From positions 2,232,001-2,296,000 of the forward strand of contig CP001622.1 in assembly GCA_000023185.1 (NCBI GenBank): a stretch of DNA of 64,000 nucleotides, read 5' to 3'. The translations under genes were made by a program, and so were the position numbers. Shown in pieces: positions 1-7,786 of this stretch (positions within the stretch are counted from its first letter, which is position 1; the number at the start of each line of letters is the position of its first letter). Source of the stretch: Rhizobium leguminosarum bv. trifolii WSM1325 (GTDB taxonomy: Bacteria; Pseudomonadota; Alphaproteobacteria; Rhizobiales; Rhizobiaceae). The notes under the pieces were generated by a model. It was not told where the DNA came from, did no database searches, and saw only the letters and a program-made list of their open reading frames with translations.

Positions 1-122
1 GTTGTCGCCTCATCGCCGCCGCCCGCCCTGCTCTAGTTAAACCAGCGTATACCATGTCGATTTTCCCATACTTTAGACTTTCAATGTAGAACCGGAGAGA
101 GTTTCAACTTCGGGGACATGGC

Positions 123-1412
123 ATGGCGATCCTTCCGCCCGGTTTCATATCAGACCGCTCGGGCAATTTCGGCATCATGACGGCACTGCTGGTGGTGCCG
201 CTCTTCGGTGCGGCCGGCATGGCGGTGGATTTCGCCCACGCGCTCAGCCTGAGGACGCAGCTCTACGCCGCTGCCGATGCTGCCGCCGTCGGTTCGATCG
301 CCGAAAAATCCGGCGCCGTCGCAGCCGCCATGACCATGAGCGGCAACGGCACGATCTCGCTCGGCAAGGACGACGCCCGCAGCATCTTCATGTCTCAAAT
401 ATCCGGGGAGCTGACCGACGTTCAGGTCGATCTCGGAATCGATGTCACCAAGACCGCCAACAAGCTGAATTCGCAGGTTTCCTTCAGTGCGACTGTGCCT
501 ACCACCTTCATGCGCGTTCTTGGCCGGGATTCGATCACGATCTCTGGTACAGCGACGGCCGAATACCAGACCGCGTCTTTTATGGATTTCTACATTCTCC
601 TCGACAACACCCCTTCGATGGGCGTTGGCGCCACCGCGACAGACGTCTCGACGATGGAAAAAAACACCAGCGATACCTGCGCTTTCGCGTGCCATGAAAC
701 GCAGAACAACAACAATTATTACAATCTCGCCAAGAAGCTCGGCGTCAGCATGCGCATCGACGTCGTGCGCCAGGCGACCAAGGAACTGACGGTGACCGCC
801 AAGTCCACGCGTGTTTCCAGCAATCAGTTCCGCATGGGCGTCTATACGTTCGGCACCAAGGCCGAGGATGCAAAGCTGACCACCATATCCGACCCGACGG
901 ACGATCTCGACAAGGTGCGCAGCTATACCGACGCCGTCGATCTCATGACCATTCCGTTTCAGGGCTATAACAACGACCAGCAGACGAGCTTCGACAGCGC
1001 GCTGACGCAGATGAAAACCATTATCACCACCCCCGGCGACGGCAGCACCGCCACGACACCGCAGAAGATTCTTTTCTTCGTCTCGGACGGCGTCGGCGAC
1101 AGCGAAAAACCGAAAGGCTGCACCAAGAAACTCACCGGCAACCGTTGCCAGGAGCCGATCGACACGTCCTTCTGTCAGCCACTGAAGGACAAGAGTATCA
1201 GGATCGCGGTGCTCTACACCACCTATCTGCCGCTGCCGAAAAACAGCTGGTACAATACGTGGATCAAGCCTTTCCAGGGCGAGATCCCGACGAAGATGCA
1301 GGCATGCGCCTCGCCCGGCCTCTATTTCGAAGTGACGCCGACCGAAGGCATCGCCGATGCGATGAAGGCGCTTTTCCTCAAGGTCATCCGGGCACCGCGC
1401 ATCACCAGCTAG
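123..1412 (+). CDS. TadG-like pilus-assembly protein with VWA-type region
   Basis: A 429-residue protein with one N-terminal membrane segment (about residues 17-40) preceded by a short basic tail. This is the TadE/TadG architecture, in which the N-terminus anchors the protein and the rest lies in the periplasm. A von Willebrand A-like region starts near residue 157 with LLDNTPSMG, a metal-site motif in which Thr takes the place of the usual first Ser. Four later Cys (KGC, RC, SFC, QAC) plus a CAFACH pair suggest periplasmic disulfides. The start has GGGG seven bases upstream. No other tad/cpa pilus genes lie beside it, so an orphan TadG-like protein is possible. Family call by pattern; role in Flp pili is inferred. 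Confidence 0.72.
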   Translation: MAILPPGFISDRSGNFGIMTALLVVPLFGAAGMAVDFAHALSLRTQLYAAADAAAVGSIAEKSGAVAAAMTMSGNGTISLGKDDARSIFMSQISGELTDVQVDLGIDVTKTANKLNSQVSFSATVPTTFMRVLGRDSITISGTATAEYQTASFMDFYILLDNTPSMGVGATATDVSTMEKNTSDTCAFACHETQNNNNYYNLAKKLGVSMRIDVVRQATKELTVTAKSTRVSSNQFRMGVYTFGTKAEDAKLTTISDPTDDLDKVRSYTDAVDLMTIPFQGYNNDQQTSFDSALTQMKTIITTPGDGSTATTPQKILFFVSDGVGDSEKPKGCTKKLTGNRCQEPIDTSFCQPLKDKSIRIAVLYTTYLPLPKNSWYNTWIKPFQGEIPTKMQACASPGLYFEVTPTEGIADAMKALFLKVIRAPRITS

Positions 1413-1513
1413 CGCATCGGCCGGAAAATCGAAATCGGTTTTCGGAAAGCACGATGCGTAGGCTCAAAGAGTTAGAGCGTCCTTTGTGCGTCCGAAAGGA
1501 CGCAGGGCGCTCT
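1413..1513 (+). repeat. RIME-like intergenic repeat, copy 1
   Basis: About 100 bases between two genes contain nested inverted repeats (AATCGAAATCGGTTTTCGG; GCGTCC..GGACGC). They are nearly identical to the reverse complement of 63288-63385. This matches the character of Rhizobium-specific intergenic mosaic elements. Confidence 0.75.
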
Positions 1514-1516
1514 AAT

Positions 1517-1561
1517 GCATGTCGCCCGGAAGTGCGCAGCGGTTCCGGGTCAACGACATGC
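1517..1561 (+). repeat. Second mosaic module (GCATGTCG..CGACATGC)
   Basis: A 45-base palindromic unit with outer arms GCATGTCG and CGACATGC and an inner CCCGGAA/TTCCGGG stem. It abuts the RIME-like copy and a diverged copy occurs at 35102-35147, so it looks like an independent module of a mosaic repeat. Confidence 0.65.
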
Positions 1562-1582
1562 AAGGCAAAAGCACGTTGCGGC

Positions 1583-2968
1583 TCAAATGCGCTTACCGTC
1601 GCGGATCCGATAGCTCGGCGCATACATGGTGACGAGCTCTTCGGCCGCCGTCGGATGCAGCGCCATCGTTCGGTCGAAATCGTCCTTGGTGCAGCCGGCC
1701 TTCAGCGTGACGCCGAGCAGCTGCGCCATCTCGCCGGCATCGTGGCCGAGGATATGGGCACCCACCACCTTGCGGCTCGCCGCATCGACGATCAGCTTCA
1801 TGATCATCCGCTCGGCCCGCCCGGAAAGCGTGGCCTTCAACGGCCGGAACTGGGCGCGGTAGACCTCGAGTTCGGGATAACGCCTGCCCGCCTCCTCTTC
1901 CGAAAGGCCGACGGTGCCGATCTCCGGCTGCGAGAACACGGCGGTCGGGATCAGCTCGTAATCCGGCCGGGTCGGATTGTTCTTGTACTCGGTCTCGATG
2001 AAACACATCGCCTCGTGGATCGCCACCGGCGTCAGCTGTACCCGGTTGGTGACATCGCCGAGCGCATAGATGTTTTCGACATTGGTACGGGAATATTCAT
2101 CGACGATAACGGCGCCACGCTCGTCGACGGCGACGCCGGCCGCCTCAAGACCGAGGCCTTCGGTGTTCGGATCGCGCCCGAGCGCCAGCATGACGACGCC
2201 GGCTTGCAGCGTGCCGTTGTTCAGCGTCTCCAGAACGAGCCCGTCCGCACCCTTCGAAACCTTCTGCAGCGTATCGTGGCAGAGGATGCGGATACCCTTG
2301 GCGACCATCGCCTCGTGCAGCCCGCGCCTCAAATCTTCGTCGAAGCGCGACAGGATCTCGGCACCGCGATAGATCAGCGTCGTCTCGACGCCGAGGCCAT
2401 GGAAGATATTGGCGAATTCGACGGCAATATAGCCGCCGCCGGCGATGACGATCGATTTCGGCAGTTCTTCAAGATGAAAGGCCTCGTTGGAGGAGATGCA
2501 GAGTTCGTGACCGGGAAGGGCCGCATGCGGGTTCGGCCGTCCGCCGGTGGCGATCACGATCGTCTTTGCCGTCACCGTCTGTCCGGTTTTCAGCAGCCGG
2601 ACCGTATGGGCATCGACGAGTTCCGCGCGCGTTTCCAGGATCTCGGCATTGGCGCCGGCGAGACCTTTCTTGTAGAGGCCTTCGAGCCGGGCGATTTCAA
2701 CATCCTTGGCCGCCACCAGCTTCTTCCAGTCGAAGCTGGTTTCGCCGACCGTCCAGCCGAAGCCCGCCGCATCCTCGAAATGCTCATGGAACTGCGAGGC
2801 GTAGACGAAGAGCTTTTTTGGCACGCAGCCGCGGATGACGCAGGTGCCGCCGTAGCGATACTCCTCGGCGATCGCCACTTTCTTGCCGAGCGAGGCGGCG
2901 ACACGGGCGCCGCGCACACCTCCTGAACCGCCACCGATGACGAAGAGGTCGTAGTCGTAGGAAGACAT
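1583..2968 (-). CDS. gor: Glutathione-disulfide reductase
   Basis: A 461-residue cytosolic flavoenzyme that reduces glutathione disulfide with NADPH. The N-terminal FAD site reads GGGSGG (residues 12-17). The redox-active disulfide is CVIRGC (Cys43 and Cys48). A second dinucleotide fold near residue 175 (IAGGGYIAVE) binds NADPH. The C-terminal dimerisation domain ends with the HPTAAEE motif carrying the catalytic His of the partner subunit. Length matches the family (about 450-463). An AGGAG-like sequence lies just before the ATG. Transcribed away from the tandem repeat at 3088-3209; no obvious operon partner. Confidence 0.95.
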   Translation of the reverse strand: MSSYDYDLFVIGGGSGGVRGARVAASLGKKVAIAEEYRYGGTCVIRGCVPKKLFVYASQFHEHFEDAAGFGWTVGETSFDWKKLVAAKDVEIARLEGLYKKGLAGANAEILETRAELVDAHTVRLLKTGQTVTAKTIVIATGGRPNPHAALPGHELCISSNEAFHLEELPKSIVIAGGGYIAVEFANIFHGLGVETTLIYRGAEILSRFDEDLRRGLHEAMVAKGIRILCHDTLQKVSKGADGLVLETLNNGTLQAGVVMLALGRDPNTEGLGLEAAGVAVDERGAVIVDEYSRTNVENIYALGDVTNRVQLTPVAIHEAMCFIETEYKNNPTRPDYELIPTAVFSQPEIGTVGLSEEEAGRRYPELEVYRAQFRPLKATLSGRAERMIMKLIVDAASRKVVGAHILGHDAGEMAQLLGVTLKAGCTKDDFDRTMALHPTAAEELVTMYAPSYRIRDGKRI

Positions 2969-3087
2969 GAGGAGCTCCGGAAGGGAATCGCAGGAAGGAT
3001 GTTCCTGATATAGGGGCGATCATCATGAAAACAAAAGCCCGCTCCTGCATCATCCGGTTCCCATCGCCGAATCTTCATTGTAAAGGG

Positions 3088-3209
3088 CTGACCCCAGTCA
3101 CCGTCTACGGTTGACCCAGTCACCGTCTACGGTTGACCCGGTCACCGTCTAGGTTGGCCCAGACACCGACTTCGGTTGACCAGTCACCGTTTACGGTTGA
3201 CCCGGTCGG
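3088..3209 (+). repeat. Degenerate ~22-bp tandem repeat (5.5 units)
   Basis: Units begin at about 3088, 3111, 3133, 3154, 3176 and 3197. The consensus is TTGACCCAGTCACCGTCTACGG with 21-23 base spacing. It fills most of the divergent intergenic region between gor and the small gene at 3245. Each unit carries TTGACC, which resembles a -35 hexamer. Confidence 0.85.
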
Positions 3210-3244
3210 CCGAGGCTGGCAGGCAATCCATGGGATGGAAAAGA

Positions 3245-3472
3245 ATGGCGGAGCAAAAGATGGATCAAACTCTCTTCAGCAACCTGTGCAAGGCTGGCAA
3301 GTTCAAGGAAGCGCTCGGCCTCGCCATTCAGGGCCACGAGGACGAAAAATACACGCCGAGCCGTTTCTCGATCGACAAGAAGACGCGACTGCCGATCTTC
3401 TACCGCGGCAACAAGCGCGTGGAGCCGGATGAAGAGGGTGTGTGGCAACTTGCAAAGAACCCGAACCCATAG
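3245..3472 (+). CDS. Small conserved-looking hypothetical protein
   Basis: 75 residues from the ATG at 3245 (MAEQKMDQ...), hydrophilic and rich in Lys and Glu, with no signal peptide or membrane segment. An upstream in-frame extension would be translated from the tandem repeat and is unlikely. GGATGG lies before the chosen start. The middle (YTPSRFSIDKKTRLPIFYRG) reads like a folded small domain. Function not recognised. It stands alone between gor and acylphosphatase on the opposite strand. Confidence 0.6.
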   Translation: MAEQKMDQTLFSNLCKAGKFKEALGLAIQGHEDEKYTPSRFSIDKKTRLPIFYRGNKRVEPDEEGVWQLAKNPNP

Positions 3473-3529
3473 GGGCTGAGGTGCGGCGCATATGCGATGC
3501 CAATTGCATCTGCTTAGCGATTAGCGCTG

Positions 3530-3814
3530 TCAGCGGGTAATGCGGAAATCCGTCGGGTTCTTCTCAAGCTGGGCTGCTTCCGTCTCGACGCCCGAAACCG
3601 ACGCCCCCAAAGGCCCGCGCCTGAAACGCTCGATCATCGTCGAGATGGCGCTGTCGGGTCCTGCGATCACAGCGACCACGGCCCCGTCCTCTTCATTGCG
3701 AACCCAACCCGTCAAACCGAGCCGTACGGCCTCATCGCGCGTCCAATAGCGAAAACCGACACCCTGGACCTTGCCGGATATCCGCACTCGGACGGCCTTG
3801 TCATGATCAAACAT
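3530..3814 (-). CDS. acyP: Acylphosphatase
   Basis: A 94-residue enzyme that hydrolyses carboxyl-phosphate bonds such as acetyl phosphate or 1,3-bisphosphoglycerate. The signature [16 protein letters not shown] near the N-terminus supplies the catalytic Arg, and the second motif GWVRNEEDG supplies the catalytic Asn. The start at MFDHDKAV is chosen because AGGTGA sits about ten bases upstream. A longer frame adds 15 residues without a ribosome site and exceeds the normal family length of about 90. It is followed upstream by the terminator of the DUF2059 gene, so it has its own promoter. Confidence 0.9.
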   Translation of the reverse strand: MFDHDKAVRVRISGKVQGVGFRYWTRDEAVRLGLTGWVRNEEDGAVVAVIAGPDSAISTMIERFRRGPLGASVSGVETEAAQLEKNPTDFRITR

Positions 3815-3862
3815 GTCTGCGGTCACCTGAAGCCTCGCCGGCGGCATTTGCCGTATCATAGC

Positions 3863-3890
3863 AAAAAAGCCCGGACGATGCCGGGCTTTC
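3863..3890 (-). terminator. Rho-independent terminator of rpiA-DUF2059 unit
   Basis: On the minus strand AAAGCCCGGCATCGTCCGGGC folds into a stem and is followed by a run of six T. It lies 20 bases past the stop of the DUF2059 gene. Confidence 0.85.
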
Positions 3891-3910
3891 GCAAATTAGA
3901 TGGGGCAGCC

Positions 3911-4474
3911 TTACTGCTGGGCAGCCGGTGCCGGAGCCGGAGCGGTCGGGCTGTCGGTTGCCGGCGGCGGTGCCTTGATGACCTTGGAAAGCTCGACGTT
4001 GCTCTGCTTTTCCAGGTCGCGGGAAATGCCCTGCGCCCAGATGTCGGCAGCCTTCGCCGTCTCGCGCGAGGCGACCGGGCCGTCGCGCAGCAGCTTCTTG
4101 CCGACGTCGGAATTATAGAAGTCGGCGATCGCCTTCAGCTCGTCGACGGTGAAGGTCTTGGCATAGGTGAGTGCCGCCTCCTTCTCCAGATCGCCGCGGC
4201 GCGGCGCCAGCGCCAGCGCCTGCGCGTCGACCGTGGACGAAATGATGTCCTGGTAGTTCGGCGAATCCTGGATCAGTCCGGCCTTCAGGCGCTCGGCGAG
4301 ACCAGGCAGGATGTTGTCGAACTGGGCGGTGGCGCCAATGGCGTCGATCGCCGCGCGAGACGCCTTCAGCTGATCCTCGGAGACTTCCTGCGCCTTGACG
4401 GCGGAGCCGAAGGCAAGCCCGGAAAGAACGACGGTGGCAGCGGCGAGACGGCCAAGACCTGCAATGTTCATCAT
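3911..4474 (-). CDS. DUF2059 secreted protein
   Basis: A 187-residue exported protein. The signal peptide runs to about residue 28 (cleavage near VKAQE). The DUF2059 core follows, recognised by the C-terminal motif ADFYNSDVGKKLL (near residues 117-129). The last 25 residues are Pro/Ala-rich (PPPATDSPTAPAPAPAAQQ), a probable flexible tail. AGGAG lies before the double ATG. It begins 15 bases after the rpiA stop, so the two genes are probably cotranscribed and end at the terminator at 3863. The family's biochemical function is unknown; location is probably periplasmic. Confidence 0.82.
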   Translation of the reverse strand: MMNIAGLGRLAAATVVLSGLAFGSAVKAQEVSEDQLKASRAAIDAIGATAQFDNILPGLAERLKAGLIQDSPNYQDIISSTVDAQALALAPRRGDLEKEAALTYAKTFTVDELKAIADFYNSDVGKKLLRDGPVASRETAKAADIWAQGISRDLEKQSNVELSKVIKAPPPATDSPTAPAPAPAAQQ

Positions 4475-4489
4475 GAGTATATGCTCCTG

Positions 4490-5188
4490 TTATCTGTTTG
4501 CCTGCAGCGTGCGCGCACCCGCAGGACCGGCAATGATCGCAAGTGCCGCCATATTGATAAAGAGCCCGTGTTCAACGACGCCGGGTATGGAATTCAGCTC
4601 GCTCGAAAGCGCCTCTGCATCAGGAATGCGGCCAAAAGATGCATCGATGATGTGATGGCCGCCATCCGTGGTAAACTCTCCGTCACCCGACTGGCGCAGA
4701 GCGAGTTCACCCGAGAGGCCGAGCCGGGCCGCGACCTTTTCGATCGCGATCCGCGTCGAGACGAGCCCGAACGGATTGACCTCGATCGGCAGCGCGAAGG
4801 CACCGAGCGTATCGACCAGCTTGCTCTCGTCGGCAATGACGATCATTCGCTCTGACGCGGCCGCGACGATCTTTTCGCGCAGCAGCGCACCGCCGCCACC
4901 CTTGATCAGCCTGAGCGCCTGATCGACCTCGTCGGCGCCATCGATCGTCAGATCGAGTGCCGGCAGTTCGTCGAGCGACTTCAGCGGCACACCGAGTTCG
5001 ACGCAGAGCCGCGCGGTTCGTTCGGACGTCGGGACGCCTTCGACCCTGAAGCCGCCAGCAACCTTCTCCGCCAGCAGGCGAACGAATTCTTCCGCCGTGC
5101 TGCCGGTGCCGATCCCGAGACGCATCCCGCTTTCGACATGCGCGAGTGCGGCCTCGGCGGCCTTGATCTTCATTTCGCGGGCATCCAT
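4490..5188 (-). CDS. rpiA: Ribose-5-phosphate isomerase A
   Basis: A 232-residue enzyme interconverting ribose-5-phosphate and ribulose-5-phosphate in the non-oxidative pentose phosphate pathway. Motifs are GTGSTAEEF (phosphate-binding loop), [10 protein letters not shown] (catalytic Asp) and [11 protein letters not shown]. The start MDAREMKIK has AGGAG about ten bases upstream and gives the normal length; the open frame extends 49 codons further without family similarity. Divergent from gph, with 225 bases between starts, and followed closely by the DUF2059 gene. Confidence 0.95.
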   Translation of the reverse strand: MDAREMKIKAAEAALAHVESGMRLGIGTGSTAEEFVRLLAEKVAGGFRVEGVPTSERTARLCVELGVPLKSLDELPALDLTIDGADEVDQALRLIKGGGGALLREKIVAAASERMIVIADESKLVDTLGAFALPIEVNPFGLVSTRIAIEKVAARLGLSGELALRQSGDGEFTTDGGHHIIDASFGRIPDAEALSSELNSIPGVVEHGLFINMAALAIIAGPAGARTLQANR

Positions 5189-5413
5189 GCGCCGCCAGCT
5201 CCTGATATTGCGTTGGATGTGCTGTTTACACGGCTCGCCTGGCAAACGAAAGTCAAAATCATCACGGAAAATGAAAAGCCGAAACAGAGGCCTGCGGCCT
5301 TCCCGGCCATCGCCGGACGTTGCTTTCCGCCGCACGATCGCCTACCTCAGGGACGATCCACCGTTCCTCAGAACGATACATCGCTCCTCAAAACGACCAT
5401 CGCTCAAAGAGAC

Positions 5414-6130
5414 ATGCCCTTGACCCCTGCCCCCACTCGCCCGGCGCTCGTCGTCTTCGATCTCGACGGCACCCTTCTCGATACGCATGTGGACCTGGTC
5501 GAGAGCCTGAACCACACGATCGCGGCCCTTGACCTCGAGCCGGTCAGCTACGACGACCTCACCCATCTCGTCGGCCAGGGCGCGCGCGTCATGATCGAGC
5601 GCGCCTGCCGGCTGCGCGGCCATCCGCTCGAAAGCGACGCCCTGCCGCCGCTGGTCGAGCGCTTCGTCGCTCATTATGCCGGCAACATGCCCGGCCGGAC
5701 CGAACCCTATCCCGGCCTGGTCGCCGCCATGGACCGGCTGAAATCTCAGGGTTACCGCCTCGCCGTCTGCACCAACAAGATGGAAAGCCTGGCAGTCCGC
5801 CTGCTCGACAAGCTCGACCTCGTCAGATATTTCGACACCATCACCGGCGGCGACAGCTTCGAATACCGCAAGCCCGACGCCCGCCACCTCACCGGCACCA
5901 TCGAACGCGCCGGCGGCGACATCGCCCGCACCGTGATGATCGGTGACAGCGTCAACGATATTGCCGTAGCAAGAAACGCCGGCATACCGTCGATCGCCGT
6001 GCCTTTCGGTTATTCCGACGTGCCGGTTTCGAGCCTCGATCCGGATCTTATCATCACCCATTTCGATGAGTTGACGCCGGATCTGGTGGAAACGCTGTTG
6101 CGGGAATATGCGGAGAAGGTTGCCGTCTGA
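5414..6130 (+). CDS. gph: Phosphoglycolate phosphatase (HAD family)
   Basis: A 238-residue haloacid-dehalogenase phosphatase that removes 2-phosphoglycolate. Motif I is FDLDGTLLD at residues 13-21 with the nucleophilic Asp. Motif II is CTNK, and motifs III/IV lie in YRKPDARH and MIGDSVNDIAVARNAG. The ATG at 5414 gives the family length; the open frame reaches back to 5138 but that part overlaps rpiA and is not conserved-looking. The ribosome site (AAAGAGA) is weak. Next to the IS element, which does not interrupt it. Confidence 0.88.
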   Translation: MPLTPAPTRPALVVFDLDGTLLDTHVDLVESLNHTIAALDLEPVSYDDLTHLVGQGARVMIERACRLRGHPLESDALPPLVERFVAHYAGNMPGRTEPYPGLVAAMDRLKSQGYRLAVCTNKMESLAVRLLDKLDLVRYFDTITGGDSFEYRKPDARHLTGTIERAGGDIARTVMIGDSVNDIAVARNAGIPSIAVPFGYSDVPVSSLDPDLIITHFDELTPDLVETLLREYAEKVAV

Positions 6131-6186
6131 GGCGGAGCCGTTCCTTACTTTCTGCTGGCGTACCGTGGGCACCCCCCTCTGCCCTG

Positions 6187-7518
6187 TGTCCAGCCGATAG
6201 ATGGGTAACAGATTGAACCGGATAGATGGGTTACAGTTCTCCCCCTTGTAAACCAGTGTCCGCCCCTGCGCCGGCTGGTGGGGGTTGCAGGGCGCTGGGG
6301 CGGACAAGCCGCTTGGTCTTCTTGTCGATGATGCCGAGCGGATGGGCATGGAAGCGTAGCGTCCAGATGCCCGCTTCACTCTCCTCGATCGCCACGACCT
6401 CGCCGGCCAGCGCTGCTGCGACATAGACGAGGTCACCGTTCCATTTGATCTCGCCATTGGAGCGCACCCGGCGCACCGCCGCCTCGGCCGGATAGTCCGG
6501 TTCAGGCAGGCGGTCGGGCAGGCGCCGCAGTGACGGTCGGTAATGATCAGCAGGCACGTCCATAGCGAGCGCCTCGTGTGGACGCTCGGCGTTGTAATTC
6601 TGGCGAAATGCGTCAAAGACCGCCTGCTGCGCGGCATGGTCGACCTCCGGCGCCATGGCCAGCGGCAGCATCGTCAGATGGAAGCGTTCGTGGCGGCCGT
6701 TCTGCTGCGGTTTGCCCGGCTGGATGCGCTCCAGGCCGATGCCGAGCTTGATGAACCGTACAGCAAGCGTCGTCAGCCCGGTGACGCCGATCGCCGCGAA
6801 GGGCGAACCGTTGTCGCTGCGAAAGCGCTCCGGCAGTCCGTGCTCGGCAAACAGCCGCTCGAACACCGGCCAGGCCTCTACCTCGGCCGGCGTCGCGCAG
6901 GCTTCCAGCGCCAGCAGAAAGCGGCTCGCCGTATCCATCACCGTCAGTGGCTCGCAGCGCCGCCCATCGCGGGTCCTGAACCAGCCCTTGTAATCGGCGC
7001 TCCACACCGCATTGGGCCCGTTGGCCGGCGCGAACGGGCCGCAACCAGCCGCCCGCCAGCGATGCCGCCGGCGCCCGACCAGCCCGTGTCGCTTCAGGAT
7101 CTCGCCTATCGTCGAGGCCGCCGGCCAGCAAAGCTGCGGCGCCGACCGCTTCAGCCGCGCCAGCACCTTCTTCGGCCCCCACTGCGGATTCGCCTCCTTC
7201 TCCGCCACGATCCGCGCCACCAGCTCCGCCGCCGTTGCCCGCCCGTGCTCAAGCGGCGCCCGCGGCAGGTCGATAAGCCCCGCAGGGCCGAGCGCCCGAT
7301 ACCGCTCCAACCATTTGTAGCCCGTCTTGCGCGATATCCCGTAGGCCGCACACAGCGCCGTCATCGTCTCCTCGCCCGCAAGACATTCCCCAACAAAGCG
7401 CAGCCGCTCGTCCATGATGCCAGTCTCTCTCCAAACCATCGCCGGGCCCTCCCGGCTGCTAGAGAACTGTCACCTATGTAAACGGTCCGTTCTGTTACCT
7501 ATCTATCCGGGTCGGACA
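6187..7518 (-). mobile_element. IS481-family insertion sequence, complete
   Basis: A 1332-base element with imperfect terminal inverted repeats of about 50 bases. The left end is TGTCCAGCCGATAGATGGG and the right end, reverse complemented, is TGTCCGACCCGGATAGATAG. A 4-base direct repeat CCTG flanks it (6183-6186 and 7519-7522). Removing the element and one CCTG restores the palindrome arm at 6171-7546, which confirms both ends. It holds one intact transposase gene. Confidence 0.9.
6231..7439 (-). CDS. IS481-family transposase
   Basis: 402 residues. An N-terminal helix-turn-helix (about residues 20-45, ISRKTGYKWLERY) recognises the IS ends. An integrase/RNase H core has the acidic triad: Asp149 in SADYKG, Asp209 in RSDNG and Glu251 in NGRHERFH. 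The start MVWRETG follows the pattern usual for this family; MDERLRF at 7415 has a better ribosome site (GGAGAG) and cannot be excluded. No frameshift or stop is seen, so the element may be active. It fills nearly all of the IS. Confidence 0.93.
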   Translation of the reverse strand: MVWRETGIMDERLRFVGECLAGEETMTALCAAYGISRKTGYKWLERYRALGPAGLIDLPRAPLEHGRATAAELVARIVAEKEANPQWGPKKVLARLKRSAPQLCWPAASTIGEILKRHGLVGRRRHRWRAAGCGPFAPANGPNAVWSADYKGWFRTRDGRRCEPLTVMDTASRFLLALEACATPAEVEAWPVFERLFAEHGLPERFRSDNGSPFAAIGVTGLTTLAVRFIKLGIGLERIQPGKPQQNGRHERFHLTMLPLAMAPEVDHAAQQAVFDAFRQNYNAERPHEALAMDVPADHYRPSLRRLPDRLPEPDYPAEAAVRRVRSNGEIKWNGDLVYVAAALAGEVVAIEESEAGIWTLRFHAHPLGIIDKKTKRLVRPSALQPPPAGAGADTGLQGGEL

Positions 7519-7727
7519 CCTGCCGGCCATCTCCCCCACAGGTGGGTAGATTGGCTGGCCGCGCTTGCTCGCCCGACAACAGGCGTCACAGCACGACGAA
7601 ACGCTAGACGGGCGGTAAGGTTTAGCCACTTGTGATCTCCCCACCTGTGGGGGAGATGGCCGGCAGGGCAGAGGGGGGTACCACGCGGCAAGTCCTCTCC
7701 ACTTTATTCCCATTCCGTGCGCGCTGG

Positions 7728-7761
7728 AAAAAACAAAACGGGCAGCCCAAAGACTGCCCGC
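7728..7761 (-). terminator. Terminator of the L,D-transpeptidase gene
   Basis: On the minus strand CGGGCAGTCTTTGGGCTGCCCG forms a hairpin followed by TTTTGTTTTTT. It lies about 26 bases after the stop of the gene at 7787. Confidence 0.85.
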
Positions 7762-7786
7762 CGGCATCACTAATCAAATCCAATTA

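Larger units (their letters stand above)
6171..7679 (+). repeat. Long palindrome split by the IS element
   Basis: The left arm lies at 6171-6186 plus 7523-7546 and the right arm at 7640-7678. Right-arm reverse complement reads ACCCCCCTCTGCCCTG then CCGGCCATCTCCCCCACAGG, matching the rejoined left arm almost base for base. The arms are about 40 bases with a loop of about 92. This is a common type of rhizobial intergenic palindrome. Confidence 0.85.

Noticed and set aside
1..36. Possible tail of a coding region at the window start (frame 1 ends TAG at 34-36)
   Set aside because: Only eleven codons are visible and no family could be recognised, so it was not annotated.
1145..2926. A 593-codon open frame on the plus strand across the gor gene
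   Set aside because: It is the antisense shadow of gor, whose FAD, disulfide and dimerisation motifs are all intact; high GC leaves reverse frames open.
3088..3209. CRISPR array
   Set aside because: Repeats are contiguous with no spacers and are degenerate; it is a simple tandem repeat.
5138..5413. N-terminal extension of gph
   Set aside because: The extra 92 codons overlap the rpiA start on the other strand and precede the motif-based start of the HAD domain.
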